This document shows positions 25,370 to 33,308 of a stretch of DNA of 64,000 bases, one piece after another (position 1 is the first letter of the stretch; every line of letters begins with the position of its first letter). The position numbers and the translations under genes were made by a program. This DNA comes from Melioribacteraceae bacterium (GTDB lineage: Bacteria > Bacteroidota > Ignavibacteria > Ignavibacteriales > Melioribacteraceae), in NCBI GenBank assembly GCA_015493615.1, contig WGCV01000047.1, forward strand, positions 38,230 through 102,229, read 5' to 3'. Under the pieces are notes generated by a model. The model searched no databases, was not told the origin of the DNA, and was given only the letters and a program-made list of their open reading frames with translations.

Positions 25370-26380
25370 ATGGATTTAAACATACTTTGGTTTATACTTA
25401 TAACCGTTCTGTTCATCGGATATTTCTTCCTTGAAGGATTCGATTACGGAGTCGGGATGTTACTTCCCTTTATGGGGAAAGATGACGCCGAAAGGCGTGC
25501 AATTATCAATACGATTGGGCCGCACTGGGACGGTAATGAAGTTTGGCTGCTTACCGCGGGCGGAGCTTCGTTTGCCGCTTTTCCGAATTTCTACGCAACT
25601 TTATTCAGCGGGTTTTATCTTCCGTTGTTCTTAATGCTTCTCGGACTTATCGTCAGAGCCGTTGCATTTGAATACAGAAGCAAGGAAGATAGCTTGAAAT
25701 GGCGTTACAATTGGGATTGGATGATTTTCCTCGGAAGCTTTATTCCCGCATTTTTATGGGGTGTTGCAGTTTCCAATTTGTTAATCGGAGTCCCGATTGA
25801 TAGTACGATGACATATACCGGCGGATTTTTCAATCTGCTTAATCCGTACGCGTTAGTTGGCGGAATTACTTTCGTAGTGCTTTTCTTATTCCACGGTTCC
25901 CTTTTCTTATCGCTTAAATTAGGCGGGGAAATGATGGATAAGGCGAAAGAATCGGCAAATAAATATTGGATACCGGCTGTAGTAATGGCGGTTATTTTTG
26001 TGGTTTATACTTATTTTGCCGTTCCTTCATTTTCCGCATCGGCTGTAGCGCTGATTTCTGCATTGATTGCCGCGGTGGCTTTAATTCTTGCAGGCATTTA
26101 TGCAAAAGGCGGAAAAATGGGATTAGGATTTATTATGTCGTCATTAACCGTTGTGTTCGTTACAATTCTTGCGTTTGCAACATTGTACCCGAACTTGATG
26201 TTCTCATCAACCGATCCGGCTAATAACTTAACTATCTACAATGCTTCGGCGTCGCCATATACTTTAACGGTAATGTCATACGTAGCATTGATTTTGGTTC
26301 CGTTTGTATTGGTTTATCAGGCTTGGTCGTATATTATATTTAAGAAAAGAATTACTAAGGATTCCGAAATGACTTACTAA
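25370..26380 (+). CDS. cydB: Cytochrome bd ubiquinol oxidase subunit II
   Basis: Partner membrane subunit of CydA. Family block FFLEGFDYGVGMLLPF near the start, then GPHWDGNEVWLLTAGGASFA, AAFPNFYATLFSGFYLPLF and IVRAVAFEYRSK. About eight to nine hydrophobic helices over 336 residues. No cydX or cydDC genes are seen next to it. A terminator hairpin closes the operon. Confidence 0.95.
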   Translation: MDLNILWFILITVLFIGYFFLEGFDYGVGMLLPFMGKDDAERRAIINTIGPHWDGNEVWLLTAGGASFAAFPNFYATLFSGFYLPLFLMLLGLIVRAVAFEYRSKEDSLKWRYNWDWMIFLGSFIPAFLWGVAVSNLLIGVPIDSTMTYTGGFFNLLNPYALVGGITFVVLFLFHGSLFLSLKLGGEMMDKAKESANKYWIPAVVMAVIFVVYTYFAVPSFSASAVALISALIAAVALILAGIYAKGGKMGLGFIMSSLTVVFVTILAFATLYPNLMFSSTDPANNLTIYNASASPYTLTVMSYVALILVPFVLVYQAWSYIIFKKRITKDSEMTY

Positions 26381-26405
26381 TTAATCGGAATTTTTCAGAT
26401 TTACA

Positions 26406-26443
26406 AAAATCCCGAATACTTAAAATGTGTTCGGGATTTTTTT
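26406..26443 (+). terminator. Terminator after cydAB
   Basis: The stem AAAATCCCGAATAC/GTGTTCGGGATTTT (26406-26419 with 26427-26440, one G-U) with a 7-base loop runs into TTTTTTT. It sits immediately before the MITE-like element. Confidence 0.88.
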
Positions 26444-26446
26444 ATA

Positions 26447-26606
26447 GAAGGCTTTGCAAAACCTCTAAAAAATTATAGTTAGGTCATCACGAGGAGTTTA
26501 ATCCGGAAATAATCTGCAATAATATGGGAGTCCGCCAAGGCGGTGCCACACTCCGATAAAAAACATCGGAGTTCGCAATGACAAAAAAAGGTTATGCAAA
26601 GCCTTT
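26447..26606. mobile_element. MITE-like palindromic element, copy A
   Basis: A 160-bp non-coding element with terminal inverted repeats: left GAAGGCTTTGCAAAACCT, right end (reverse complement) AAAGGCTTTGCATAACCT. The flanks TTATA (26442-26446) and TAATA (26607-26611) agree at 4 of 5 bases. The interior differs from the other three copies: it begins GTCATCACGAGG and ends GCAATGAC, with an inner hairpin around CACTCCGAT/ATCGGAG. The right end touches the stop codon of the MEMO1-like gene. It sits between convergent genes. Confidence 0.8.
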
Positions 26607-27427
26607 TAATAAACTATCGCCGATAAATATCCAACCACTTCGGAAAAGTCACGGGAAATTTCTCCCGAGTTTGTTCTGATTAAAACTTCAGCATTATTTT
26701 TTCCTACAAGTTTCAAGCTTTTCATCATTGCTACCATTGGGCCCGCGCCGCACGCTTCGCTGAGTTTGCGGTTAATGTCCTTATACAGTCCTTCAAAATC
26801 AAAATTGTTAATTCGTTTTTCAATTCTTGCGTCCAATTTGTCGGCGTAACTTGCGGGATAGTAGTGGGATAAATCGCTGCTTGCAACAACGAGAGTTTTG
26901 TCATCATAAATTTCAGATATTTTTTGTGCAAGTTCGTTTATGTAACCTTCTTTTTGATCGCCCATTACAAGAGGCACTAAATTGAAATCGTTTTTCAAAA
27001 CTGTTTGCAGAAAAGGGAGATGTACCTCCAGAGCATGTTCATCTTTGTGACCGTTTTCACTTTCAAAAAAATATTTGCTGTTGTAAACGAGTTTTTTACG
27101 TTTTTCGGAATCAACTTTTATTATTCCCAACGGAGTTTCGTAAGCGTCCCCGTCGTAAATTGAAATGCCCGGAAAATACTCACGGTGGCTCGGAGAAATT
27201 ACGATTACCGTGTCGTAAGTTTTGCCGTAAATCGTTTTATAAGCGTAGGCGGCAACTTGCCCCGAATAAACGTAGCCTGCGTGAGGAGCAATAATGCCGG
27301 CAACGTCAAGCGTCCCTTTCTCTTCCGGGACTTTGGCGTTTGTTAAAAAATAATTTATCTGGTATTTTAATTCGTCGGGATGCGCGGGATAAAACATTCC
27401 CGCTACCGCAGGTCTTCTTATTTTCAT
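26606..27427 (-). CDS. MEMO1-family protein (AmmeMemoRadiSam system protein B)
   Basis: A 273-residue member of the Memo family, related to extradiol-dioxygenase folds. Markers: RRPAVAGMFYPAHPDEL at the start, APHAGYVYSGQVAAYAY, VIVISPSHREYF, HALEVHLPFLQTVL, VVASSDLSHYYP and CGAGPMVAMMKSL near the end. The likely metal-binding His residues lie in PHAGY, EVHLPF and SSDLSHY. Its ATG overlaps the stop of the AMMECR1 gene by 4 bases, so the two are translated together. The enzymatic role of this pair is not established. Confidence 0.93.
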   Translation of the reverse strand: MKIRRPAVAGMFYPAHPDELKYQINYFLTNAKVPEEKGTLDVAGIIAPHAGYVYSGQVAAYAYKTIYGKTYDTVIVISPSHREYFPGISIYDGDAYETPLGIIKVDSEKRKKLVYNSKYFFESENGHKDEHALEVHLPFLQTVLKNDFNLVPLVMGDQKEGYINELAQKISEIYDDKTLVVASSDLSHYYPASYADKLDARIEKRINNFDFEGLYKDINRKLSEACGAGPMVAMMKSLKLVGKNNAEVLIRTNSGEISRDFSEVVGYLSAIVY

Positions 27428-27990
27428 AGTAACCCCATCTCTTTTTCTGAAAAAACCGTTGCCGTAAAAGCAGATAGTTTAAGTTGTTTCCTTCGCCATA
27501 AGTCGGGCGGGAAGCCTCCTTTTTGGCAAAGCGCCGAAAGGAATTCTTTTTTGTTCATACGGTGTTCAATCGGAACTTGAGGCAGCAGCAAAGCTCTTCT
27601 GCCGCTTTCCTCCAATATCAGACCGTGTTTCCCGATTTCAATCTCGTCGTAGCCTTTAAGGGGAAAGGGTTCCGATAAGATTGAAACTTCAATTTCAATC
27701 TTCGATAGTTCCGGTTTTACTAATGCGGGGAACCGCGGGTCGCCGAAAGCCGCTTGTTTTGCGGCTTCCACCACAGTGTCGTAAAGCGGCATAAAACCGA
27801 TTATATACCCGATACATCCTCGTAGATTATTGTTTTCGTTCAGCGTTACAAACGCTCCGGCTTGAGTTTTAAGGAGCGGATATTTTTCATAATCCGGTTT
27901 GGGAATCTCTACCGAATTATCAAATTCATGTTCGATAGCTTTTCGCGCTAATCTTAAAAGAAATATTTTAGTTTCTTTATTCAGCTCCAT
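27424..27990 (-). CDS. AMMECR1-domain protein (AmmeMemoRadiSam system protein A)
   Basis: A 188-residue AMMECR1-family protein. The diagnostic block is NNLRGCIGYIIGFMPL, and AAFGDPRFPAL and EIEVSILSEPF follow; GGFPPDLWRRKQLKL lies close to the C-terminus. It overlaps the Memo gene by 4 bases. The third partner usually found with these two, a radical SAM protein, is not in this window. Function is not established for the family. Confidence 0.93.
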   Translation of the reverse strand: MELNKETKIFLLRLARKAIEHEFDNSVEIPKPDYEKYPLLKTQAGAFVTLNENNNLRGCIGYIIGFMPLYDTVVEAAKQAAFGDPRFPALVKPELSKIEIEVSILSEPFPLKGYDEIEIGKHGLILEESGRRALLLPQVPIEHRMNKKEFLSALCQKGGFPPDLWRRKQLKLSAFTATVFSEKEMGLL

Positions 27991-28035
27991 TTTATAATCC
28001 CTTAAAAAATATTATAATCGAAATATAAATTAATT

Positions 28036-28166
28036 CCAAAATTGTCATTAGAAAAATTTTTTTGCTCTAAAAATTGAATAACAAAATGTTTTTTGTAGCG
28101 TAGATTGTTTGCAATCTGCGAAAACAAGCATAACGCTAAATTATTTCGTGCTAATGACAATTTTGG
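28036..28166. repeat. 131-bp palindromic element with perfect 16-bp terminal inverted repeats
   Basis: CCAAAATTGTCATTAG (28036-28051) is repeated exactly inverted at 28151-28166. Inside are nested inverted pairs TAGCGT/ACGCTA (28096, 28133) and AGATTG/CAATCT (28102, 28112). There is no coding potential. No clear target duplication is visible. It could be a second family of small mobile element or a structured RNA. Confidence 0.6.
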
Positions 28167-28196
28167 GTTTAATAGATAAAAATAAAATTTTGCTTC

Positions 28197-28400
28197 CTAC
28201 CAATTTGGCGCGCGTCTCACGCCGCTAATTATTGTAATCAAAAGAATTACAGACGCTATAAAGATAACAACGATGTTAAAATTTAGTTCCGGATAAGGAT
28301 GAAGAGGAATAATCAACTCAAGTCCGACCATAAATGAAGGCGCGGAAGCCCCTTCAACAAGGTTAACCGGGCTTTTATCAAAATAATAAACCGGCGGCAA
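28197..28400 (-). CDS. Doubtful small membrane peptide or gene remnant
   Basis: A 67-residue ORF with only a TTG start and no clear ribosome site. The C-terminal half is one strong hydrophobic segment (IVVIFIASVILLITIISG) ending in a basic tail (VRRAPNW), which is why it is listed. The N-terminal half is Pro-rich. It follows the hypothetical gene at 28427 by 26 bases on the same strand. It may be a small membrane protein or the tail of a decayed gene; no family is recognised. Confidence 0.28.
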   Translation of the reverse strand: MPPVYYFDKSPVNLVEGASAPSFMVGLELIIPLHPYPELNFNIVVIFIASVILLITIISGVRRAPNW

Positions 28401-28426
28401 GCGGAATGAGTTTTAACGGAGATCAG

Positions 28427-29242
28427 CTACATGCTCAGTTTATATACAAGCAATTCCTTCTTTTCCGATATCATGAGAAGTAAGTTTTTATAAATAAAAA
28501 ATGAGTCGGGAGCGTAATTATTTGCTTCCTTATTAAGAACCTGCTCGAAAATTATCGTATCTGTAGGCTTGTATAACATCTTGAAAATATTTTCCATTTT
28601 TTTATTCGGTAGCCTGGAATGATAATTAAACAATACGGTATCGCCAAGGTCAATAAATTCAATATCGCGAACGATTTTATCAGCCGGATAATGGTTCTGA
28701 AGCGCGGATGCCAGCGCCGGTTCTTCAAATAACTTTTGTGTAAAAAAGTATTTTGAGTAATCCTCGTCGTTGCGCGCTAATTCGCGAAGCTCGTTAATTT
28801 TATCGGCATCGGTTCCGAGGTCGTCAAGAAGTTCTCCCGTTTTAGCGTTAACGGAATAAAACCGTCTTCCTTCAAATGCGTTGCTGTACCCGAAAATTTT
28901 CCCCTGAAAATAGAAGAGGAAAGTATATTCATCCGATTCCCAAACAATCTTCTGTTCATTAATATCAAAAGCTATTAGTTGTTTGTGTCCGGGCATATCC
29001 GGTTTTGCGTACTTGTGAAAGAAAATCTTTCCTTCTTTAACTGTTTCAATGCCGACCCAAAATTTCTCGTCAAGCTGAAAATTCTCAAAAACTTTGTCTC
29101 CGGTGTTTACGTTCATACAGTGAAAGAAAACTTCCTTGCTTTCCGTTTCTCTTGTTTCGACAACTAACTTGTCTGCTTCGGAAATAATAAGTCTCCAAAT
29201 ATTTCTTCCATCCGTAAATTTGTAATTCTCCTCAATATTCAT
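28427..29242 (-). CDS. Hypothetical protein, possibly DUF4905-like
   Basis: A 271-residue cytoplasmic protein without signal peptide. It has repeated beta-strand-like units with Trp, Phe and Gly (DKLVVETRETESKEVFF, KQLIAFDINEQKIVWESDEY, GRRFYSVNAKTGELLDD), resembling PQQ/WD-type propeller blades. Overall character matches Bacteroidota proteins annotated DUF4905, though I cannot confirm this by search. It starts 10 bases after the tryptophanase stop and is surely in the same operon. Function unknown. Confidence 0.65.
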   Translation of the reverse strand: MNIEENYKFTDGRNIWRLIISEADKLVVETRETESKEVFFHCMNVNTGDKVFENFQLDEKFWVGIETVKEGKIFFHKYAKPDMPGHKQLIAFDINEQKIVWESDEYTFLFYFQGKIFGYSNAFEGRRFYSVNAKTGELLDDLGTDADKINELRELARNDEDYSKYFFTQKLFEEPALASALQNHYPADKIVRDIEFIDLGDTVLFNYHSRLPNKKMENIFKMLYKPTDTIIFEQVLNKEANNYAPDSFFIYKNLLLMISEKKELLVYKLSM

Positions 29243-29252
29243 AGTCGTTCCC

Positions 29253-30629
29253 TCAATCTATTGGTTTAAATTTAGCTGTGAAATGGCGCAGCATCGGCGC
29301 TTCGTAAACTATTTCAAATCCTTTGAGTTTATCCCTTTTCTTATAAACTTCAATTATTACTTCGGCAAGATAATCAATGTGGCTTTGAGTGTAAACTCTT
29401 CTCGGGATTGCAAGTCGCACTAATTCCATTGGAGGCGGAATAAACTCGCCTGTCGCTTTATCGGTTTTGCCGAACATTACCGAACCGATTTCCACGCTTC
29501 TTACTCCGCCTTCGAGATAGAGCGCGGCTACGATTGACTGTCCAGGAAACTGATGCGGCGGAATATCGGGAGTAAAGCGTTTGGCGTCCAAATATATTGC
29601 GTGTCCTCCGGGCGGTTCAAGAATCGGGACGCCCGCGTCGAGGAGTTTGTTCCCGAGATATTCCGTGCTTTTTATTCTATACTGCAAATAAGATTCCTGC
29701 AGAACTTCTTCCAATCCCTGCGCAATTGCTTCAAGGTCTCTCCCCGCAAGTCCGCCGTAAGTTGGGAAGCCTTCGGTAACAATCAGAAGATTGCGAGCGT
29801 TCATCGCAAGCGTTTCATCGTTCATGGCAAGGAAGCCGCCGATGTTTACTAGCGCGTCTTTCTTTGCGCTCATTGTCGCTCCGTCCGCATAGGAAAACAT
29901 TTCCTGCGCAATTTCTTTTACCGATTTGTTTTCATATCCTTTTTCGCGAAGTTTGATAAAATAGGCGTTTTCGGCAAAACGGCACGCGTCAAGAAAAAGC
30001 GGAAGTCCGTATTTGTCGCATACTTTCCGCACTTCTTTAATATTTTGCATTGAAACAGGCTGTCCGCCGCCGGAGTTATTCGTTACGGTTAGCATAACGA
30101 GGGGAATATTCTCGGATCCCTTTTCTTTAATAAATTTTTCCAAAGCTTCAACATCCATGTTGCCTTTAAAGTCCGCTCTGATTTCGGGATGTTTCCCTAC
30201 TTCGGTCAGAAGGTCGTAGGCTTCCGCCCCGGTAAATTCGATGTTTGCGCGCGTTGTGTCGAAGTGCGAATTGTTAGGAAAATATTTTCCGGGTCCGCCC
30301 AAAATTGAAAAAAGAATTTTTTCGGCTGCGCGACCCTGGTGAGTAGGGATAATGAATTTTTTCCCGGTTATCTCTTTGACTTTTGATTCAAATCTGAAGA
30401 AACTTTTTGAGCCTGCGTACGATTCGTCGCCGTCCATAATTCCCGCCCATTGCTTTGCGCTCATTGCCGATGTTCCGCTGTCGGTCAGCAAATCGATTAT
30501 GATATCTTCCGATTTAATCATAAACGGATTGTAGCCCGCTTCGATAAGTATATTTTCTCTTTCCTCACGCGTTGTGAAATTAATCGGTTCAACCGATTTA
30601 ATTTTGAAAGGTTCGATTATTGTCTTCAT
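29253..30629 (-). CDS. tnaA: Tryptophanase (tryptophan indole-lyase)
   Basis: PLP enzyme splitting tryptophan to indole, pyruvate and ammonia. The product is 458 residues from ATG 30629; a TTG four codons earlier is less likely. PLP-Lys is in MSAKKDALVN (about residue 257), with IIPTHQGRAAE and RFAENAYFIK typical. Overall it looks close to tyrosine phenol-lyase (SAKQWAGIMDGDESYAGS), but the positions that separate the two match tryptophanase: Asp in HFDTT rather than Thr, Ile in VEIGS where phenol-lyase has Arg, and His in LRHFTAK where it has Phe. The upstream 376 bases contain a palindrome but no evident tnaC leader. Confidence 0.88.
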   Translation of the reverse strand: MKTIIEPFKIKSVEPINFTTREERENILIEAGYNPFMIKSEDIIIDLLTDSGTSAMSAKQWAGIMDGDESYAGSKSFFRFESKVKEITGKKFIIPTHQGRAAEKILFSILGGPGKYFPNNSHFDTTRANIEFTGAEAYDLLTEVGKHPEIRADFKGNMDVEALEKFIKEKGSENIPLVMLTVTNNSGGGQPVSMQNIKEVRKVCDKYGLPLFLDACRFAENAYFIKLREKGYENKSVKEIAQEMFSYADGATMSAKKDALVNIGGFLAMNDETLAMNARNLLIVTEGFPTYGGLAGRDLEAIAQGLEEVLQESYLQYRIKSTEYLGNKLLDAGVPILEPPGGHAIYLDAKRFTPDIPPHQFPGQSIVAALYLEGGVRSVEIGSVMFGKTDKATGEFIPPPMELVRLAIPRRVYTQSHIDYLAEVIIEVYKKRDKLKGFEIVYEAPMLRHFTAKFKPID

Positions 30630-31005
30630 TATAATTCCCAAATTAAATTAAAAACTATTACAAATATAGGAATAGAAAAATGAATTAGGAACAGTGAAAA
30701 TAGGAGATTGAAGAAAGCTTCGAGCGATAATATCGACCGGATAACTTATTGCGGATTACTGTTAGCTTTATCCGCATTAATCCGCTTTACCCTTATCTTA
30801 TTTTTTGTCGGTAATTCTTAATTCTACCTTCAATTTTCCCTTAAGAGAAAATGTGGATTTAATTTATAGCTAAAAGGGTATTCGGCGCACCGATAGAAAA
30901 TTCATAATTTTCATTCTTTTGTTAATTAGCGCCGCTTTGAGTAACTTAGGTTAATTAAATAAAATTTTTAATAAAAATTAATTTGTGCAACAAACCTGAG
31001 AAATA
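30630..31005. promoter_or_regulatory. Divergent intergenic region of tnaA and the helicase gene
   Basis: This 376-base gap separates divergent genes and should hold both promoters. GCGGATTA (30751-30758) can pair with TAATCCGC (30778-30785) or, alternatively, GCGGAT with ATCCGC (30770-30775), giving two competing hairpins. The helicase would have a long 5' leader, as cold-responsive helicase mRNAs often do, but I see no recognisable cold-shock box. No ORF with coding character is present. Confidence 0.35.
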
Positions 31006-32505
31006 ATGTTAAATAGAATTTTCGGATTTTTTAAGAAGAAAAAACAACCCGAAACAAAACCGACAGAACAAAAAGATAAGTCAGTAATCTTACCCGCAAA
31101 GAAAAATATCCAGAAATCTAAAATAAGAAGCGAAAATATCCGGAATAAACCCGGCGCAAAAACGCATAGCGCCAAACAGGACAAACCGAAACAAGTTAAA
31201 CCGAAGTGGACGCCCAAAGATCTTCCCGTTGAAAAGGAGGAAGGCAAAATCAGATTTTACGATTTGCCTATTCCAAATTCCCTGCAGCATGCAATTGCCG
31301 ATTTGGGCTTCAAGTATTGCACGCCTATCCAGGCTGAAATTCTTCCGCACACACTGAAAGGAAAAGACGCAATCGGTAAGGCGCAAACCGGCACCGGAAA
31401 AACAGCTGCGTTTCTTCTTACTTCGCTTGTTAAAATAATGAAGGATTCGCATAAGGCGAAGAGGGCAAAGGGTAGTCCGCATACGCTTATTATGGCTCCG
31501 ACTCGCGAACTTGTTATGCAGATTGAAAAAGACGCTCTTGCGCTTTCAAAATATACCAGAACGAACATTGTGGCGGTTTACGGCGGGATGGACTATCAGA
31601 AACAGATATCCAAGATTAAAGGGAAATATATCGATATTATGATAGCCACTCCCGGACGCTTAATGGATTACATGCAGAAAAAATTGGTGCATCTTAATGA
31701 GGTAAAAGTCTTTGTCCTTGACGAAGCCGACCGGATGCTTGACATGGGCTTTATGCCCGACATAAAAAAAATCGAGAGAAAAACTCCTCGAAAAGAAAAC
31801 AGACAAACAATGTTTTTCAGCGCAACATTCCCTTCCAATATTAAATACATTGCCGAAAGTTGGACCGTAGATCCTGTAATAGTTTCAATCGATTCCGACC
31901 ATAAAGAGGCAAAGGATATTAACCAGGTGATGTACATTGTTTCCGACGACGAGAAATTCCCTCTTCTTTATAATATGCTTAAGCGTAAGGATTTCAGCAA
32001 GGTAATGATTTTCTGTAACCGTAAAGATATTTCACGAAAGATTTACGATAAACTTTCCCGCCACGGTTTTTCCACAACTCTCCTTACCGGCGATATTGAC
32101 CAGAAAAGAAGAATGAACCGGTTAGAGAACTTCAAACAGGGCAAAGTTAAGATTCTGGTGGCAACAGACGTTGCGGGACGAGGAATTCATATCGAGGGAG
32201 TAAGCCATGTAATAAATTACAACTTGCCTGAAGATCCCGAAGATTATGTCCACAGAATCGGGAGAACCGGAAGAGCCGGAGAAATAGGGACTTCCGTAAG
32301 TTTTGCTTCGGAAGGGGATTCATTTCAGATTCCGGCAATCGAGGAATTTCTGGAGCATAAACTTGAATTAACTTATCCCGACGACGAGTTGCTTGAAGAT
32401 ATTCCGCCGCTTCCTAAAAGGGAGCGAAGCGAAAATAATCGGCGCCCGCCGCAAAAAAAGAATTACCGGAAAAATTATAATAAAGGAAACAGAAAGAAAA
32501 ATTAA
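31006..32505 (+). CDS. DEAD-box ATP-dependent RNA helicase (RhlE type)
   Basis: RNA helicase of 499 residues. A basic, Lys-rich N-terminal extension (about 1-75) precedes the two-domain core: Q motif GFKYCTPIQAEILP, motif I AQTGTGKTAAF, Ia APTRELVMQ, motif II VLDEADRML, III FSATFP, V ATDVAGRGIHIEGV, VI HRIGRTGRAG. A basic Arg/Lys/Asn tail (KKNYRKNYNKGNRKKN) follows. RhlE-like proteins act in ribosome assembly and RNA decay; the extended basic tails suggest non-specific RNA binding. Copy B of the MITE lies 6 bases after the stop. Confidence 0.93.
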   Translation: MLNRIFGFFKKKKQPETKPTEQKDKSVILPAKKNIQKSKIRSENIRNKPGAKTHSAKQDKPKQVKPKWTPKDLPVEKEEGKIRFYDLPIPNSLQHAIADLGFKYCTPIQAEILPHTLKGKDAIGKAQTGTGKTAAFLLTSLVKIMKDSHKAKRAKGSPHTLIMAPTRELVMQIEKDALALSKYTRTNIVAVYGGMDYQKQISKIKGKYIDIMIATPGRLMDYMQKKLVHLNEVKVFVLDEADRMLDMGFMPDIKKIERKTPRKENRQTMFFSATFPSNIKYIAESWTVDPVIVSIDSDHKEAKDINQVMYIVSDDEKFPLLYNMLKRKDFSKVMIFCNRKDISRKIYDKLSRHGFSTTLLTGDIDQKRRMNRLENFKQGKVKILVATDVAGRGIHIEGVSHVINYNLPEDPEDYVHRIGRTGRAGEIGTSVSFASEGDSFQIPAIEEFLEHKLELTYPDDELLEDIPPLPKRERSENNRRPPQKKNYRKNYNKGNRKKN

Positions 32506-32511
32506 CTATTC

Positions 32512-32598
32512 GAGACCTTTGCATAACCTAAATTTGTCATATTGAGTCCGCCAAGGCGGGATCAGAATGACATATAAATTAGGTTTTGCAAAGCCTTC
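32512..32598. mobile_element. MITE-like palindromic element, copy B (short form)
   Basis: An 87-bp copy flanked by a perfect 5-bp duplication TATTC (32507-32511 and 32599-32603). Ends: GAGACCTTTGCATAACCTAA on the left and, inverted, GAAGGCTTTGCAAAACCTAA on the right. Compared with copy D read in reverse, it lacks about 63 central bases but keeps both ends and the CCGCCAAGGCGGG hairpin, so it is an internal-deletion derivative. It sits exactly between two convergent stop codons. Confidence 0.9.
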
Positions 32599-32834
32599 TA
32601 TTCCTTAATTTCTATAATTTTGAAACGAGGGAGTTTTCTTCTTTCTTCTTCAGTTAAATCGGCTACGGATTTTGAATCACAATTATGCGAGCCGGAGTGT
32701 AAACCGGAGTCGCAATGTCCTTCGCCGCAACAGCTTGCGCCATCTTTTCTGTAATTTGAAAAATAAACAGCAACGCCCATTAATAAAACCGCAACAGAAA
32801 AAACTCCTGCTAATGTTAATATATGTAAAATCAT
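32598..32834 (-). CDS. Small Cys/His-rich membrane protein
   Basis: A 78-residue protein with an N-terminal membrane helix (ILTLAGVFSVAVLLMGVAVYF). A cysteine/histidine-rich stretch follows (ASCCGEGHCDSGLHSGSHNC, four Cys and three His), then a charged tail with LTEEERRKLP. The Cys/His cluster just after the helix suggests metal or cofactor binding; NqrM-type small membrane proteins have a comparable layout, but I cannot assign it. The MITE insertion at its 3' end left its TAG stop unchanged because the target duplication restores the base order. Confidence 0.65.
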   Translation of the reverse strand: MILHILTLAGVFSVAVLLMGVAVYFSNYRKDGASCCGEGHCDSGLHSGSHNCDSKSVADLTEEERRKLPRFKIIEIKE

Positions 32835-32996
32835 TTTTTATACCTTGTCTAAATAATTCGTATATCAAAAAATAAAGATAATTCAAACAAGATGAAATAT
32901 ATTATTTGATGAATTTCCTTATGCCCGGACTGCGTTGAATTTAATCAGAAAATAATACCAAATCGTCATTGTACTCTCGCTTTGTAAAAACAAGCT

Positions 32997-33141
32997 GTCA
33001 TTGCGAACGAGCGGAGCGAGTGCGTCTCCGCCTTAGGCGGACTCATGAATATCCAATCTCAGCCGTTAAATCGTTGTTGAACATTCTGCAATTGAGTGTT
33101 TTCTAGTGAGATTGCCACGTCGCTTCGCTCCTTGCAATGAC
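32997..33141. repeat. GTCATTGCGA-type palindromic repeat
   Basis: Starts GTCATTGCGAACGAGCGGAG and ends inverted as CGCTTCGCTCCTTGCAATGAC, with internal GAGATTGCCACG and a TCCGCCTTAGGCGGA hairpin. This GTCATTGCGA...CAATCTC pattern is a widespread non-coding repeat type in several bacterial phyla. No target duplication is evident. Confidence 0.75.
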
Positions 33142-33164
33142 GCTAAAATATTAAAAAAAAACAC

Positions 33165-33229
33165 GTCATTGCGAGCGACCGAAGGGAGCGTGGCAATCTC
33201 CCGGGTATTCAACCTCAGCAGTTAAACCG
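33165..33229. repeat. Half copy of the GTCATTGCGA repeat
   Basis: GTCATTGCGAGCGACCGAAG followed by GGCAATCTC and a tail (CTCAGCAGTTAAACC) that also resembles the middle of the preceding copy (CTCAGCCGTTAAATC). The second inverted arm is missing, so this is a decayed or half element directly beside the full one. Confidence 0.6.
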
Positions 33230-33271
33230 CAAAAAAATTATTGCATTAATAAAAATTTGTTTGTATATTTA

Positions 33272-33288
33272 TTGCACAAATATGCAAT
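33272..33288. promoter_or_regulatory. Operator-like palindrome upstream of the ArsR gene
   Basis: TTGCACAAATATGCAAT, with inner arms ATTGCA/TGCAAT, lies 20 bases before the regulator's ATG. The same 17-bp motif, differing only at three central bases, occurs inverted at 34114-34130 before the DUF5320-like gene. It is the best candidate for the binding site of the adjacent ArsR protein, which would autoregulate. Confidence 0.6.
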
Positions 33289-33308
33289 AATACAAAAAGG
33301 AAATATTT

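Larger units (their letters stand above)
32835..33308. other. Non-coding region with repeats between divergent genes
   Basis: 474 bases without a supported gene. It holds a degenerate GTCATTG start at 32965, the full palindromic repeat at 32997-33141, a half copy at 33165-33229 and the ArsR operator at 33272-33288. The first part (32835-32960) shows nothing recognisable beyond AT-rich sequence that must hold the promoter of the small membrane protein. Confidence 0.6.

Noticed and set aside
29253..30629. Tyrosine phenol-lyase as the name for the PLP lyase
   Set aside because: The residues that fit phenol-lyase (Thr, Arg and Phe at the three discriminating positions) are replaced by those of tryptophanase.
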